This document shows positions 1 through 8,476 of a DNA stretch of 64,000 bases, one piece after another. Both the position numbers and the translations under genes were made by a program. This DNA is from CAZWBR01 sp964632305. Its GTDB lineage: Bacteria; Bacteroidota; Bacteroidia; Bacteroidales; Prolixibacteraceae. The DNA is taken from assembly GCA_964632305.1 (NCBI GenBank), contig CAZWBR010000009.1:28438-92437 (forward strand), given 5' to 3'. Under the pieces are notes generated by a model. That model did no database searches and had not been told where the DNA came from. It saw nothing but the letters and a program-made list of their open reading frames with translations. How positions within the stretch are numbered: position 1 is the stretch's first letter; the number at the start of each line of letters is the position of its first letter.

Positions 1-670
1 CAAGCAGATGATCCTTATATTGTTCTGATACTGCCAGTTTGTGGTTGCCGGTTTTGACCAGATTTCCTTCGATATGTTCTATACGGGGAAGATTCACGAT
101 GGCTGAACGGTGTATCTTTTGAAACGAGAGCCCCACCAGCCTTTCTTCCCAGCTTTTCAGCGTCCCATGAACCGTCAGTTTCTTATCCGAACAGACAAGC
201 GTAACATAATCGCCGCAGGCTTCAATAAAAAGAATGTCGTCCGGATCGATCTGGTAGATACGACGGTCAGCTTTTACACTGATCTTGCGGGAAATTGGAG
301 GTGTGACTTTTGTATTAAGCCGTTCCCTGGCTTTGTTCACCGCTTTGCAGAACCGTTCGAAGGAGAAAGGCTTAAGCAGAAAATCGACCACCTCCAGATC
401 GAAGCCATCGACGGCATATTCGGGATAGGCTGTCGTGAAGATGACCAAAGGGGGGTGGATTAGCGAACGTAGAAAACTTACCCCTGACATTCCCGGCAGG
501 TTAATATCCAGAAAGATCAAATCGGGAGTGTGGTCCTCCAGCCACTCCTGTGCAGTGAAGGCATCGGGAAATGAACCTCCGGAATTCAGTCCGGGACAAT
601 TCCCCACGTAGTGTTCCAAAAGCTCACAGGCCGCTGGTTCGTCTTCTATGATGATGCAGTTGATACTCAC
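1..670 (-). CDS. LytTR-family response regulator (partial, C-terminus beyond window)
   Basis: Reading the minus strand from a GTG at 670 gives an open frame of 223 codons that runs off the window. It begins VSINCIIIEDEP, with the acidic pocket of a receiver domain, followed by the phosphoacceptor Asp in DLIFLDINLPGMSG (about residue 55), the TTAYPEYAVDGF segment and the KPF lysine near residue 105. Residues from about 130 on (KADRRIYQID, DDILFIEACGDY, FQKIHRSAIVNL) are a typical LytTR DNA-binding domain. No ATG lies in frame before the receiver domain, so GTG is the likely start. It follows the kinase stop by 9 bases in the same operon and is the expected partner of that kinase. Only the last few residues appear to be missing. 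Confidence 0.93.
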   Translation of the reverse strand, partial: MSINCIIIEDEPAACELLEHYVGNCPGLNSGGSFPDAFTAQEWLEDHTPDLIFLDINLPGMSGVSFLRSLIHPPLVIFTTAYPEYAVDGFDLEVVDFLLKPFSFERFCKAVNKARERLNTKVTPPISRKISVKADRRIYQIDPDDILFIEACGDYVTLVCSDKKLTVHGTLKSWEERLVGLSFQKIHRSAIVNLPRIEHIEGNLVKTGNHKLAVSEQYKDHLL

Positions 671-679
671 GAAAGTCTG

Positions 680-1918
680 TTATTTTAGATCTATTCTCAG
701 CTCAACCCTGAAAATGCCATTCTCCTCCTGAAAGAGCAGGGTATGGCGGTCGGGATACAACAAATTTAATCTTTTTTCCACGTTTTGGAGACCGATTCCC
801 CCATTCTCCTCTCCTAACGAATTTTCCCGCGGCGCAATGGGATTTTCGGTTCTGAATGATAACTCTTTCCCGTCGAAGGTGACGGAAATCGTGATTGTTC
901 CTTGTTTATTCCCGATACCATGCTTGAAACAATTCTCTGCCAGGGGCAACAACAATAGCGGAGCGATCGGCGTCTCCCCGAATTCTCCTTCTTCAGTAAA
1001 GATGACTTTCGTTAATTGGGGATTGATCCGCTCTTTTTGTAACCCGATATAGGTACGGATAATTTCAATTTCCTTGGACAGCGGGATCGATTCGCTGGAA
1101 GTGTCGTAAAGGATGTAGCGGAGAAAATCGGAAAGCTGTAGAATGACATCTTTGGTCCGGTCGTCATTTTTTGAGGCTAATGAGTAGATGGTATTCAGAT
1201 TATTAAACAGGAAATGGGGATTGATTTGTGCCTTCAGCGCCGAAAGTTCGTTGCGTGCCTCGTCGCGTTTGGCAATCATCAACCGGGCGTATTGCCAGAC
1301 CAGGAAGATTAGTGTGGTAAATGTGATGTATCCGGCCATAATCAGGATCAATTCCCAGATCCGGTAATAGGAAATAAAGAATAATTCAGGAATAATCTTG
1401 TCGATAAACAGGTTGAAGATGGAATAGTTCAGTATTCCGGCCAGTGAGGCCAGTGCGACGGCAGCAGAAAGATAACGGATAAACTGGCCCTTTGTCAGAT
1501 AACGGCTGATAAAGATGCTCAAATTCAAATACACTGCGGCAATAATGGTTAGATGAAAGATCAGGATATACATGAAATCTTTGATGAAAAAGAGGGCGAA
1601 CAGGGAAAAATCAAGATCCTCCTTAGGAAAGATCAACTGGTAAACCACATATCCGATCGAAACGACCAGGAAGGTGGTGACGCCTATCTTAATCCGTCTG
1701 CCAATCGGTCTGACCATCCAGATAAAAGGCATTAACAGATATAAGATGAAGACACAGTTGATGATCAGAATGGCCGACCATTCAACTTCCATCCCGTCTA
1801 TCTCAAACGTTGATTCGACACCATGGTTCAGGATGACATGCCAGCAATTGAAAGAGATGATCCAGAACAATAAATGGATGGCGATCAGCAGTAGCTTATT
1901 GTAATTTATGGTTTTCAT
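680..1918 (-). CDS. Sensor histidine kinase, LytS/YehU type
   Basis: A 412-residue membrane kinase. The N-terminal ~210 residues hold about six hydrophobic segments with no obvious large extracellular domain. The His_kinase domain follows: phosphoacceptor His235 lies in QINPHFLFNNLNTI, the ATP-binding N box is LPLAENCFKHGIG (about 325-340) and a G box is GGIGLQNVEKRL near 385. This is the YehU/LytS arrangement, which characteristically pairs with LytTR regulators, and the regulator follows 9 bases downstream. Upstream, the lipoprotein gene ends 7 bases before this start, so all three are probably co-transcribed. The stimulus is unknown; the lipoprotein may be a sensing or output partner (inference). 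Confidence 0.93.
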   Translation of the reverse strand: MKTINYNKLLLIAIHLLFWIISFNCWHVILNHGVESTFEIDGMEVEWSAILIINCVFILYLLMPFIWMVRPIGRRIKIGVTTFLVVSIGYVVYQLIFPKEDLDFSLFALFFIKDFMYILIFHLTIIAAVYLNLSIFISRYLTKGQFIRYLSAAVALASLAGILNYSIFNLFIDKIIPELFFISYYRIWELILIMAGYITFTTLIFLVWQYARLMIAKRDEARNELSALKAQINPHFLFNNLNTIYSLASKNDDRTKDVILQLSDFLRYILYDTSSESIPLSKEIEIIRTYIGLQKERINPQLTKVIFTEEGEFGETPIAPLLLLPLAENCFKHGIGNKQGTITISVTFDGKELSFRTENPIAPRENSLGEENGGIGLQNVEKRLNLLYPDRHTLLFQEENGIFRVELRIDLK

Positions 1919-1925
1919 GGCTTCG

Positions 1926-2639
1926 TTAGTTTATCCGGTTTAGTTTTAATTTAGCTTGCTGGGTATCCCAGTCGATAAAACGTTTCTCTTCGCCGTAGCG
2001 CTCCAGCATTCCGGTCAGTTCAGCCGACGGACCGGTCAGCAATAGTCTGCCGGCCTCTCTGACCCACCGATAGCTCAGCCGCACCCGTTTGTTTTCCAGC
2101 ATATCCTTTACCGAATCGGAACCTAACCACGATAGAGTAACCTGGTTGTTGTGCCGGTCGACTTTAGCCAGGGTATGAATCTTAAAATAACTGTCATTAA
2201 CCAACCTTGATTTGTTAAGGTTGTTTTCCAAAGGGAGAAAGTCGGCATAGAGATTTTTGCCAACCGTAAAAAATACCACTTTAAAATTGATCAGGACCGA
2301 ACAGGTGGTGCCTCCGGATAATTGAGCGTGGTAATAGTTTAAAGGATGAAAGACGCTTGAGTCACGGTTTAAATGGTCTTTCAGTCTCTCCTCCGAGAAC
2401 TCCCGTCGGATAGTCCAAACGGAGGTCGTGTCCAACTGTTCCCAGACACTGCCCTTGGATTGGGTTGTGTCGGCGGGAGTATTGGTCTGAGCAGTTGTCC
2501 ATATCCCTTCGATGTCGGGGATTAGGGTAATATTTTTTTCCTGGTAAAAGGGATTCAGCGAACAGATCATGAAAAAATTATCACAAGCTGTAAACAGCAG
2601 AATCATTAGGGTGATCAGAAACATTTTTTGGTACTTCAT
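1926..2639 (-). CDS. Hypothetical lipoprotein, first gene of the LytTR two-component operon
   Basis: A 237-residue protein with a lipoprotein signal: a basic start (MKYQK), a hydrophobic stretch and lipobox LFTAC with Cys19. The remainder is soluble and has no motif I recognise. It contains few cysteines and alternates charged and aromatic residues, so it could be a beta-rich envelope domain. It is the promoter-proximal gene of the operon with the histidine kinase, 7 bases upstream of it. A role as periplasmic or outer-membrane partner of the kinase is inferred only from position. Confidence 0.75.
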   Translation of the reverse strand: MKYQKMFLITLMILLFTACDNFFMICSLNPFYQEKNITLIPDIEGIWTTAQTNTPADTTQSKGSVWEQLDTTSVWTIRREFSEERLKDHLNRDSSVFHPLNYYHAQLSGGTTCSVLINFKVVFFTVGKNLYADFLPLENNLNKSRLVNDSYFKIHTLAKVDRHNNQVTLSWLGSDSVKDMLENKRVRLSYRWVREAGRLLLTGPSAELTGMLERYGEEKRFIDWDTQQAKLKLNRIN

Positions 2640-2663
2640 GGAAGTAGTTTTTAATTACTTCAA

Positions 2664-2727
2664 CGAAGATAGGGGCTTACGCTACTAAAAGCCATTTTTT
2701 TCGATGGGTCTCCCTTTTTTTTCGATG
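2664..2727 (-). promoter_or_regulatory. Candidate promoter and direct-repeat operator of the lipoprotein-kinase-regulator operon
   Basis: On the minus strand TATCTTCG (2664-2671) resembles the Bacteroidota -7 box TANNTTTG, but no TTTG is present at the -33 spacing. Instead a 12-base direct repeat, TTTTTTTCGATG on the plus strand, occurs at 2695-2706 and 2716-2727. The copies start exactly 21 bases apart, on the upstream side of the promoter. LytTR regulators such as AgrA bind short direct repeats about two helical turns (21 bp) apart, so autoregulation is plausible. Confidence 0.45.
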
Positions 2728-2757
2728 AACAGGGATCTTTGCAGCCCCTGGTTGATC

Positions 2758-2882
2758 CCAAGTCATTTTCCGGCAGCTCATCCGACCCCTCGGCTGAGCC
2801 CAAATAGTTTTCCGACAGCCCATCTAACCGTCATCTGAGTCCAAATCATTTCCCGGGAGATTATCTGACCCCTCAGCCAGGT
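2758..2882. repeat. Three imperfect tandem repeats of 41-42 bp
   Basis: Three consecutive degenerate units start at about 2758, 2800 and 2841, each beginning CCAARTMRTTTYC and containing a variant of ATCYGACCCCTC. They fill most of the gap between the cysS stop and the lipoprotein operon promoter. There is no open frame across them and no spacer structure. Confidence 0.6.
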
Positions 2883-2896
2883 TTAAATCAGGTGTC

Positions 2897-4378
2897 TTAT
2901 TTCTTTAGCTCCCACTCAAAGCCATCCTTCGTGTCTTTGATGACGAAGCCCAGTTCGGTGAGACTGTTGCGGATTTTATCGGAAGTGGCCCAGTCTTTAT
3001 TTTTCTTGGCTTCCATACGGAGATTCAGCAGCAGATCGACTACTTCGCCCAGCGTCTCGCTGTTGCCGCTCTCTTGCTGTTCAGCCATCTGCTGTAATCC
3101 CAGGATCTCGAAGACAAAGTCGTGGTAAAGCTTCTTCAGCTTTTCCAGATCAGTCGCCGTGATGGTAGCGTTGCCGTCGTTAAGGGTATTGATCATCTTC
3201 ACCCCGTCGAACAGGTGGGCGATCAGGATCGGGCTGTTCATATCGTCGTTCATCGCCTCAAAGCATCGGGCTTCCAGGGCGTTGATATCCACTGTTGAGG
3301 CGTCTGAAGTCTTCAGTTCATCCAGTAAGGCCACCGCTTTCAGCATACGTTCCATCCCTTTTTCGGCGGCTTGCAATGCCTCGTTCGAGAAATCGAGCGG
3401 ACTGCGGTAGTGAGCCTGAAGGATAAAGAAGCGGATGGTCATCGGCGAATAGGCTTTCTCCAGCAGCGGGTGTGAGCCGGTGAACAGTTCGTCGAGCTTG
3501 ATAAAATTACCCAGCGATTTGCCCATCTTCTGCCCGTTGATGGTGATCAGATTATTGTGCATCCAGTAGCGAACCGACTCATGTCCGAAACAGGCCATCC
3601 CTTGTGCCAATTCAGCCTCGTGGTGGGGGAAGAGTAAATCCATGCCCCCTCCGTGGATATCGAACGATTCGCCCAGGTACTTGGTGCTCATCGCGGTACA
3701 TTCAACGTGCCAGCCCGGGAACCCCGTTCCCCATGGCGATGGCCAACGCATGATATGCTCGGGGGTGGCATTTTTCCAAAGAGCAAAGTCAAGGCTTGAG
3801 CGTTTCTCGCTCTGTCCGTCCAGTTCGCGGGTATTGCTGTATAAATCTTCGATCCTGCGACCGGAAAGCTTCCCGTAATTATTCCTGGCGGCATACTTAT
3901 CCACATCAAAATAGACCGAACCGTTGCTTTCATAAGCATAACCGGCCTCCAGTATTTTCCTCACCACGTCGATCTGTTCAATAATATGTCCTGAGGCAGT
4001 CGGTTCAATACTTGGCGACAGTACATTCAACTGCTCCATGTTACGACGGTAGCTGTTGGTGTAGAGCTGAACAATTTCCATAGGCTCCAACTCCTCTACT
4101 TTGGCTTTGCGGCCGATCTTATCCTCACCTTCGTCGGCATCGTTCACCAGGTGGCCCACATCGGTGATGTTGCGGACATAACGGACTTTGTAACCAATAT
4201 ATTTCAGGTAACGGAAAAGCAGATCGAAGGTGATCGCCGGGCGGGAATGTCCCAGATGCGCATCACCGTAAACCGTCGGACCGCAGACGTAAAGGCCGAC
4301 ATGACCGGGATTCAATGGCTCGAACACTTCTTTCTTCCGCGACAGCGTATTGTATATCGTCAACTTTTCCATTGTCAT
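2897..4378 (-). CDS. cysS: Cysteine--tRNA ligase
   Basis: A class I aminoacyl-tRNA synthetase of 493 residues that charges tRNA-Cys in the cytoplasm. The HIGH-type motif is HLGH at residues 41-44, just after the Cys of VCGPTVYGDA that helps hold the catalytic zinc. Further zinc-site residues are in WHVECTAMS, FDIHGGGMDLLFPHHEAE is conserved, and the KMSKS loop appears as KMGKSLGNF. The length is usual for the family. The encoded start is MTMEKL, so Met3 is an alternative start. It is a monocistronic minus-strand gene with a candidate -7 box about 20 bases upstream of the start codon. Confidence 0.97.
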   Translation of the reverse strand: MTMEKLTIYNTLSRKKEVFEPLNPGHVGLYVCGPTVYGDAHLGHSRPAITFDLLFRYLKYIGYKVRYVRNITDVGHLVNDADEGEDKIGRKAKVEELEPMEIVQLYTNSYRRNMEQLNVLSPSIEPTASGHIIEQIDVVRKILEAGYAYESNGSVYFDVDKYAARNNYGKLSGRRIEDLYSNTRELDGQSEKRSSLDFALWKNATPEHIMRWPSPWGTGFPGWHVECTAMSTKYLGESFDIHGGGMDLLFPHHEAELAQGMACFGHESVRYWMHNNLITINGQKMGKSLGNFIKLDELFTGSHPLLEKAYSPMTIRFFILQAHYRSPLDFSNEALQAAEKGMERMLKAVALLDELKTSDASTVDINALEARCFEAMNDDMNSPILIAHLFDGVKMINTLNDGNATITATDLEKLKKLYHDFVFEILGLQQMAEQQESGNSETLGEVVDLLLNLRMEAKKNKDWATSDKIRNSLTELGFVIKDTKDGFEWELKK

Positions 4379-4399
4379 TGTGCTTAACTAATTGAACGG

Positions 4400-4407
4400 C
4401 AAATTTA
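4400..4407 (-). promoter_or_regulatory. Candidate -7 box of cysS
   Basis: On the minus strand the sequence reads TAAATTTG, an exact match to the Bacteroidota -7 consensus TANNTTTG, 21 bases before the cysS start codon. No clear TTTG is found at the -33 distance. Confidence 0.45.
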
Positions 4408-4481
4408 GAAAAAATATTTCCAGGTAGGGGAAATTTTTCGGGCGATAAGTGATGGGCCGCAAAAACGATAGGTGAAACCGG

Positions 4482-5252
4482 TTAATTCTTTTCCGGCAGG
4501 AAACGCCAGAAGCGTTTGGGCAGCAGTTGCCGGTGTAACTTATAGTTTTTACGTTCTTCGATAGTGATGGAGTGATAATACTTCCGCCAAAGCTGTTGAA
4601 ACCGTATCTCCTCCGGATCGAGATAAGAATCGTAAAGCTGACCGGTCATCAGGTTCACCGGCAGGTTTTCGAAAGAGATACGCTCGGTCTCCTTTGATCT
4701 CAGATCGTAGCGAAACCCGTAATTCCGTTTCAGATCGTAGATGATCCATTCCTGATCGGCGAACCGATCTTTAAAATGCGGAAGGCACAACGGTAAAACA
4801 TTGTACAGCGGCGAGAAAGAGGCATAATAACCGCCATCGGACGTTTGCTGAAAACGGGTGAACATCTGGATGCGGTGGGCTTCGCGAACCACCTTACGGT
4901 GAAGCTTCGTCATCTCAAGCACCTCTGCCAGACTGAAATCGGTCTCGATATTGTGTTGCTTTTCGAGCATCGTGCGAACGTAGTTAAAGATCAGCATCGG
5001 TGTGCCGGGCAATTCCGACAGGAAGACCCGGTAGAGGCGGTGGGCATTTTCTTTGGAGGTCTTACCTGCAATCTTATTCCAGACCCGCTCGGCTTTATCC
5101 TCTTCAGTCGGAATGAAAACCGTTTCGGCAAAGAGAAAGGGCTGGCTCTCCACCCCGTTGGCGATCGCATCGGGGATGAGCTTCATCCGGTAACTCTCGA
5201 AGATGAGTGTCAGTAATCCCTCAAAGGTATTATCGAACTGGAAGAGCGTCAT
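4482..5252 (-). CDS. TIGR03915/DUF4130-family protein, partner of a DNA-repair-like radical SAM protein
   Basis: A 256-residue protein opening FDNTFEGLLTLIFESYR, typical of the DUF4130 / TIGR03915 family (annotated as probable DNA metabolism proteins). A KLHRKVVREAHRIQMFTRFQ segment and a C-terminal segment QLWRKYYHSITIEERKN(Y)K follow. No catalytic motif is obvious. Its start codon overlaps the stop of the radical SAM gene by four bases, indicating translational coupling. In other bacteria these two families are habitually adjacent and are thought to act together in DNA repair or modification, but to my knowledge the reaction is not established. Confidence 0.85.
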   Translation of the reverse strand: MTLFQFDNTFEGLLTLIFESYRMKLIPDAIANGVESQPFLFAETVFIPTEEDKAERVWNKIAGKTSKENAHRLYRVFLSELPGTPMLIFNYVRTMLEKQHNIETDFSLAEVLEMTKLHRKVVREAHRIQMFTRFQQTSDGGYYASFSPLYNVLPLCLPHFKDRFADQEWIIYDLKRNYGFRYDLRSKETERISFENLPVNLMTGQLYDSYLDPEEIRFQQLWRKYYHSITIEERKNYKLHRQLLPKRFWRFLPEKN

Positions 5253-6535
5253 TGCAGGGTGGGGGATAGGGCAACCAATGGCGGGAAGAGCTGAAGCTGC
5301 ACGGCGTCGGTTGGTTTTTCGCCGGTAAGCAGCAACTGACGGACCCGTTCGGGTTTCAGCTCCTGAACAGTGCGCGAGGGGCCCAGCTCGTTACAGGTAA
5401 TAAAATATTGGGCCCGCTTCATCACCACCCCGATCTTTTTCAGATGAACGGAGTTGAGGCGTGAGTGTTTGCGGGCTTCCAGTATCAGTTGTGCCGATTT
5501 GGGCCCGATGCCCGGCACACGCAGCAGCAGATGAGGCTCCGCCTTGTTGATGTCGACCGGGTAGAGCCATGGATTGCGCAGGGCATAGGCCACCTTCGGA
5601 TCGAGGGCCAGATCGAGATCGGGCTGATCGTCGCTGACAATCTCATCGACCTTAAAGCCGTAAAAACGCATCAGCCAATCGGCTTCGTAAAGCCGGTGCT
5701 CACGTTGCAGCGGGGGAGTCTTCAGAACCGGCAGCCGTTTGTCGTAATCGTTCACCGGTATATAACCTGAATAGTAAACCCGTTTCATGTTACGGCGGAC
5801 ATAGAGCGCGTTGGCCAGCTTCAGCACCGTCCGGTCATTATCGTCGGTGGCCCCCACGATAAGTTGGGTACTCTGCCCGGCAGGAGAGAATTTGTCAACG
5901 TGTTGATGTTTACGACGGTCTTCTTTGTATTCCAGAATATTATCGGTGATCATGTGGATCGGCTTCAGGATCGACTCATAACTCTTATCGGGGGCGAGAA
6001 ATTTAAGATTATTCTCCGAGGGGATCTCCATATTGACGCTCAGGCGATCGGCCCAGCGACCGGCTTCCCTGACCAGCTCGGGGCTTGAGCCGGGAATCAC
6101 CTTCATATGGATATAGCCATTGTAGCGGTGCTGAAGCCGGAGCGTCTTCACCGCTTTGATCATCTGCTCCATCGTGTATTCGGGATTGCGCAGGATGCCG
6201 GAGCTGAGAAACAATCCTTCGATATAATTGCGGCGGTAGAACCCGATGGTCAGCTCGGCAATCTCTTCCGGGGTGAAAGCGGTGCGCGGAACATCGTTGC
6301 TTTTGCGGTTGACACAGTAGGCACAATCGTAAATGCAATGGTTGCTCAGCATGATCTTCAGCAAAGAGATACAGCGGCCATCTTCCGTAAAACTGTGGCA
6401 AATACCCCAGGCAGAAGCATTGCCGATCCCCTCGCCCGAATTGGAACGCTGGGTCCCGCTTGAAGCGCAGGAGACGTCGTACTTCGCCGACTCGGCCAAA
6501 ATCTTTAGTTTCTCAAATATCTTTTCCGAAATCAT
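5249..6535 (-). CDS. Putative DNA modification/repair radical SAM protein (TIGR03916 type)
   Basis: A 428-residue radical SAM enzyme. The iron-sulfur cluster motif CX3CX2C is at Cys67, Cys71 and Cys74 (HCIYDCAYCVN). The C-terminal third contains a helix-hairpin-helix motif (LLRVPGIGPKSAQLILEA), which usually binds DNA. This combination is that of the TIGR03916 family, distantly related to spore photoproduct lyase-like enzymes. The gene is first in a two-gene unit and overlaps the DUF4130 gene by 4 bases. The substrate is unknown; a DNA lesion is an inference from the HhH motif and the family name. Confidence 0.9.
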   Translation of the reverse strand: MISEKIFEKLKILAESAKYDVSCASSGTQRSNSGEGIGNASAWGICHSFTEDGRCISLLKIMLSNHCIYDCAYCVNRKSNDVPRTAFTPEEIAELTIGFYRRNYIEGLFLSSGILRNPEYTMEQMIKAVKTLRLQHRYNGYIHMKVIPGSSPELVREAGRWADRLSVNMEIPSENNLKFLAPDKSYESILKPIHMITDNILEYKEDRRKHQHVDKFSPAGQSTQLIVGATDDNDRTVLKLANALYVRRNMKRVYYSGYIPVNDYDKRLPVLKTPPLQREHRLYEADWLMRFYGFKVDEIVSDDQPDLDLALDPKVAYALRNPWLYPVDINKAEPHLLLRVPGIGPKSAQLILEARKHSRLNSVHLKKIGVVMKRAQYFITCNELGPSRTVQELKPERVRQLLLTGEKPTDAVQLQLFPPLVALSPTLQ

Positions 6536-6653
6536 CGTTCGGGGTGCCTTTACGATTGTTTTATTAATTATTCAGGTAATGTTGTTTTGCAACTTATTTA
6601 CAGTCAGTTACTACGCCGGATGTATAGTCCTGTTTTATAGTTCCTGAATTTAC

Positions 6654-6687
6654 CAAAATTAGCCTTAAAAGAGATAGAAACTCCAAA
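6654..6687 (-). promoter_or_regulatory. Candidate promoter of the radical SAM/DUF4130 unit
   Basis: On the minus strand TTTG (6684-6687) is followed after 22 bases by TAATTTTG (6654-6661), a good -7 box with a slightly long spacer. It would give a leader of roughly 110 bases. The 314-base gap 6536-6849 holds this, the divergent promoter of the YbaK-like gene, and nothing else I can support. Confidence 0.4.
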
Positions 6688-6772
6688 TTTATGCGAAGAA
6701 ATTTATCAGCGGATATTTCCCCTGACAAATGTGAAAATCTACGCGTTCCAGTTTATTTAATAGATTAATCTC

Positions 6773-6844
6773 TTGAATTTGACCATTATTTGTGGTAACT
6801 TTCTTTAAGTGAAAATTCGTATAGTCATTAATAAGGAAAGGAGG
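6773..6844 (+). promoter_or_regulatory. Candidate promoter and strong ribosome binding site of the YbaK-like gene
   Basis: TTG at 6773-6775, a 20-base spacer and TAACTTTC at 6796-6803 form a near-consensus promoter. At 6837-6844, AAAGGAGG sits five bases before the ATG at 6850. Such a full Shine-Dalgarno sequence is rare in this phylum and rare in this window, and it fixes the start codon. Confidence 0.5.
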
Positions 6845-6849
6845 AATTT

Positions 6850-7311
6850 ATGCCTGCAACAAAATTGAAAGCCTTTTTGGACAGCCAGAACATTAAATAC
6901 ACTTCGATCCGTCACCCGGCTGCTTCAACAACTCAACGTATTGCCGCTACCACCCATATCCCGGGTAAAGAGCTGGCCAAAACCGTGATGGTTAAGATTG
7001 ACGGAAAGATGGCCATGGCTGTACTTCCCTCTTCCCGGCATCTCAACCTCGAAATGCTGCGGGAAGCCGCTAAAGCCGAAAAAATCGAATTAGCCACCGA
7101 AATGGCCTTTGTCAACCTGTTCCCCGATTGCGAAGCAGGGGCGATGCCCCCCTTCGGTAATCTCTATGGGATGGATGTCTATGTCTCCCAATGCCTGTCG
7201 GAAGATGAAGAGATCTCCTTTAATGCGGGTACCCATACCGAACTGGTCAGAATGTCGTACAAGGATTTTGAAAAACTGGTGAAACCCCAGGTGGTTGATT
7301 TCAGCCGTTAG
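6850..7311 (+). CDS. YbaK/EbsC-family aminoacyl-tRNA deacylase
   Basis: A 153-residue cytoplasmic protein of the YbaK/ProX editing fold. Visible family features are the early HPAASTTQRIA segment, the lysine-containing GKELAKTVMVKIDG strand, the VLPSSRHLNLEML loop and the glycine/proline motif AGAMPPFGN, which forms the deacylase pocket. Relatives hydrolyse mischarged aminoacyl-tRNAs (Cys- or Ala-tRNA-Pro). The exact substrate here cannot be told, so no symbol is given. It stands alone on the plus strand with its own promoter, a strong ribosome binding site and a terminator. Confidence 0.88.
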   Translation: MPATKLKAFLDSQNIKYTSIRHPAASTTQRIAATTHIPGKELAKTVMVKIDGKMAMAVLPSSRHLNLEMLREAAKAEKIELATEMAFVNLFPDCEAGAMPPFGNLYGMDVYVSQCLSEDEEISFNAGTHTELVRMSYKDFEKLVKPQVVDFSR

Positions 7312-7320
7312 GAAGTTCTG

Positions 7321-7358
7321 AAAACCCTCTCCTCATCTTTGCAGGGAGGGTTTTTTCC
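7321..7358 (+). terminator. Rho-independent terminator of the YbaK-like gene
   Basis: Arms AAAACCCTC and GAGGGTTTT enclose a loop of about 18 bases and end in TTTTTT, starting 9 bases after the stop codon. Confidence 0.75.
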
Positions 7359-8109
7359 TGACAGTCGTACTAAAGACCGGTTAATCATTGATCATTCAAT
7401 AAGTCATTGCTTCTCCCTGTCGGACGAAACAGGAAGTGAAAATTCCTTTCTTACCCCTGACCGGGCGCTGCCACCCGACGATGGCGCTTACTCCCGCAGC
7501 TCAGCCGTCGATATCTGCTTTATTTTTTCTGTTGGAAACGGTGGTAAACGGAAAATCGTTCGGGAAAACTATCCCGACCAGATTATTATTGCCCTGAAAG
7601 TTGCCGGATTAATCATTAACATGAAGGGAAAGAAGAGCATTTGCCGCCTTACCCGCCCGGCCAGTGAAATCACCTTACTCGGTATCTGCAATGCCTTTGA
7701 ACCCGGAATCTGCATCGCAAATCGCAGTTCACGTAACTGTCACTGCGGGACGGGCGATAGCTGCCCGGCCCACGACTTCCGGGGATCGCTTAACAACAAG
7801 ATCATCGATCACCTCGGGAGTGTCACCCTTCACGATCATGCCGTTGAACGGAACGCGAAGCCGGACAAAATTGCTGCTCGTTGAAATCGATGATTCTCGC
7901 CCGTGATTCCGTCAGCCGATAAATCTGCTTTCTGCTTGTCCACTTCAGGATTGATCCGGTATGAGGGTGCCCGCCCTAAAAATGCCATCGCGGGCCGCCG
8001 GTTTTTTAGCCAATCCGTTTCCTTTGTTATATCGATTCAGATAAGCGGGTCGCAGGGCCCTTTTCGGTCAATCCGATGCGATAAGGAGGTGTAACCCTCT
8101 CGTCTGCTC

Positions 8110-8232
8110 CATGGTTTCTCCACTATTTCTATGGTCATTAAATGGTTATTGTACGCTAATTAACCTCAGAATAACCGCACAATAACCACAGAATAACCGC
8201 AGAAGATCCGCAGAAGATACGGCGCAGGCAGG
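8110..8232. repeat. Palindromic element with 11-bp internal repeats, copy A
   Basis: Five consecutive 11-bp units are visible: CCTCAGAATAA (8164-8174), CCGCACAATAA (8175), CCACAGAATAA (8186), CCGCAGAAGAT (8197) and CCGCAGAAGAT (8208-8218). Part of the left half is an inverted match: GGTTATTGTACG near 8143 mirrors CCGCACAATAACC. The right two thirds align without gaps to the reverse complement of the element at 46145-46270. The outer ends are more diverged than in the other two copies, so the borders are approximate. No protein is encoded. Confidence 0.7.
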
Positions 8233-8476
8233 TCCGGATCGCCCGATTGAAGGATTTTATGAGCAAATTAAAAAAATCAATCCCGGCAGAAGAACAGAGG
8301 TCTCCTGTTTAAAGGATCGGAGGAAGAGATGGCTGAATGCCCGGGCAGATACGGGCCAGCGATGTTCAGCCCAAAAATCGATATTCGGGAGATAAACCAC
8401 ATAGTCATAGATTAACAAAAACGGGAGCTCCCGACTAAACGGAAAGAACCCGGCTCAGGCCGGGCACACGCTCGAC

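Noticed and set aside
2758..2882. Possible CRISPR array
   Set aside because: Only three degenerate contiguous units, no unique spacers, no cas genes.
7339..7884. 181-codon plus-strand frame in the decayed gap
   Set aside because: It begins inside the terminator of the preceding gene, has no family resemblance and an atypical composition.
8164..8218. 11-bp repeats as a plasmid or chromosome replication iteron array
   Set aside because: No replication initiator gene nearby, the units reverse in a palindrome, and homologous copies occur elsewhere in the window.
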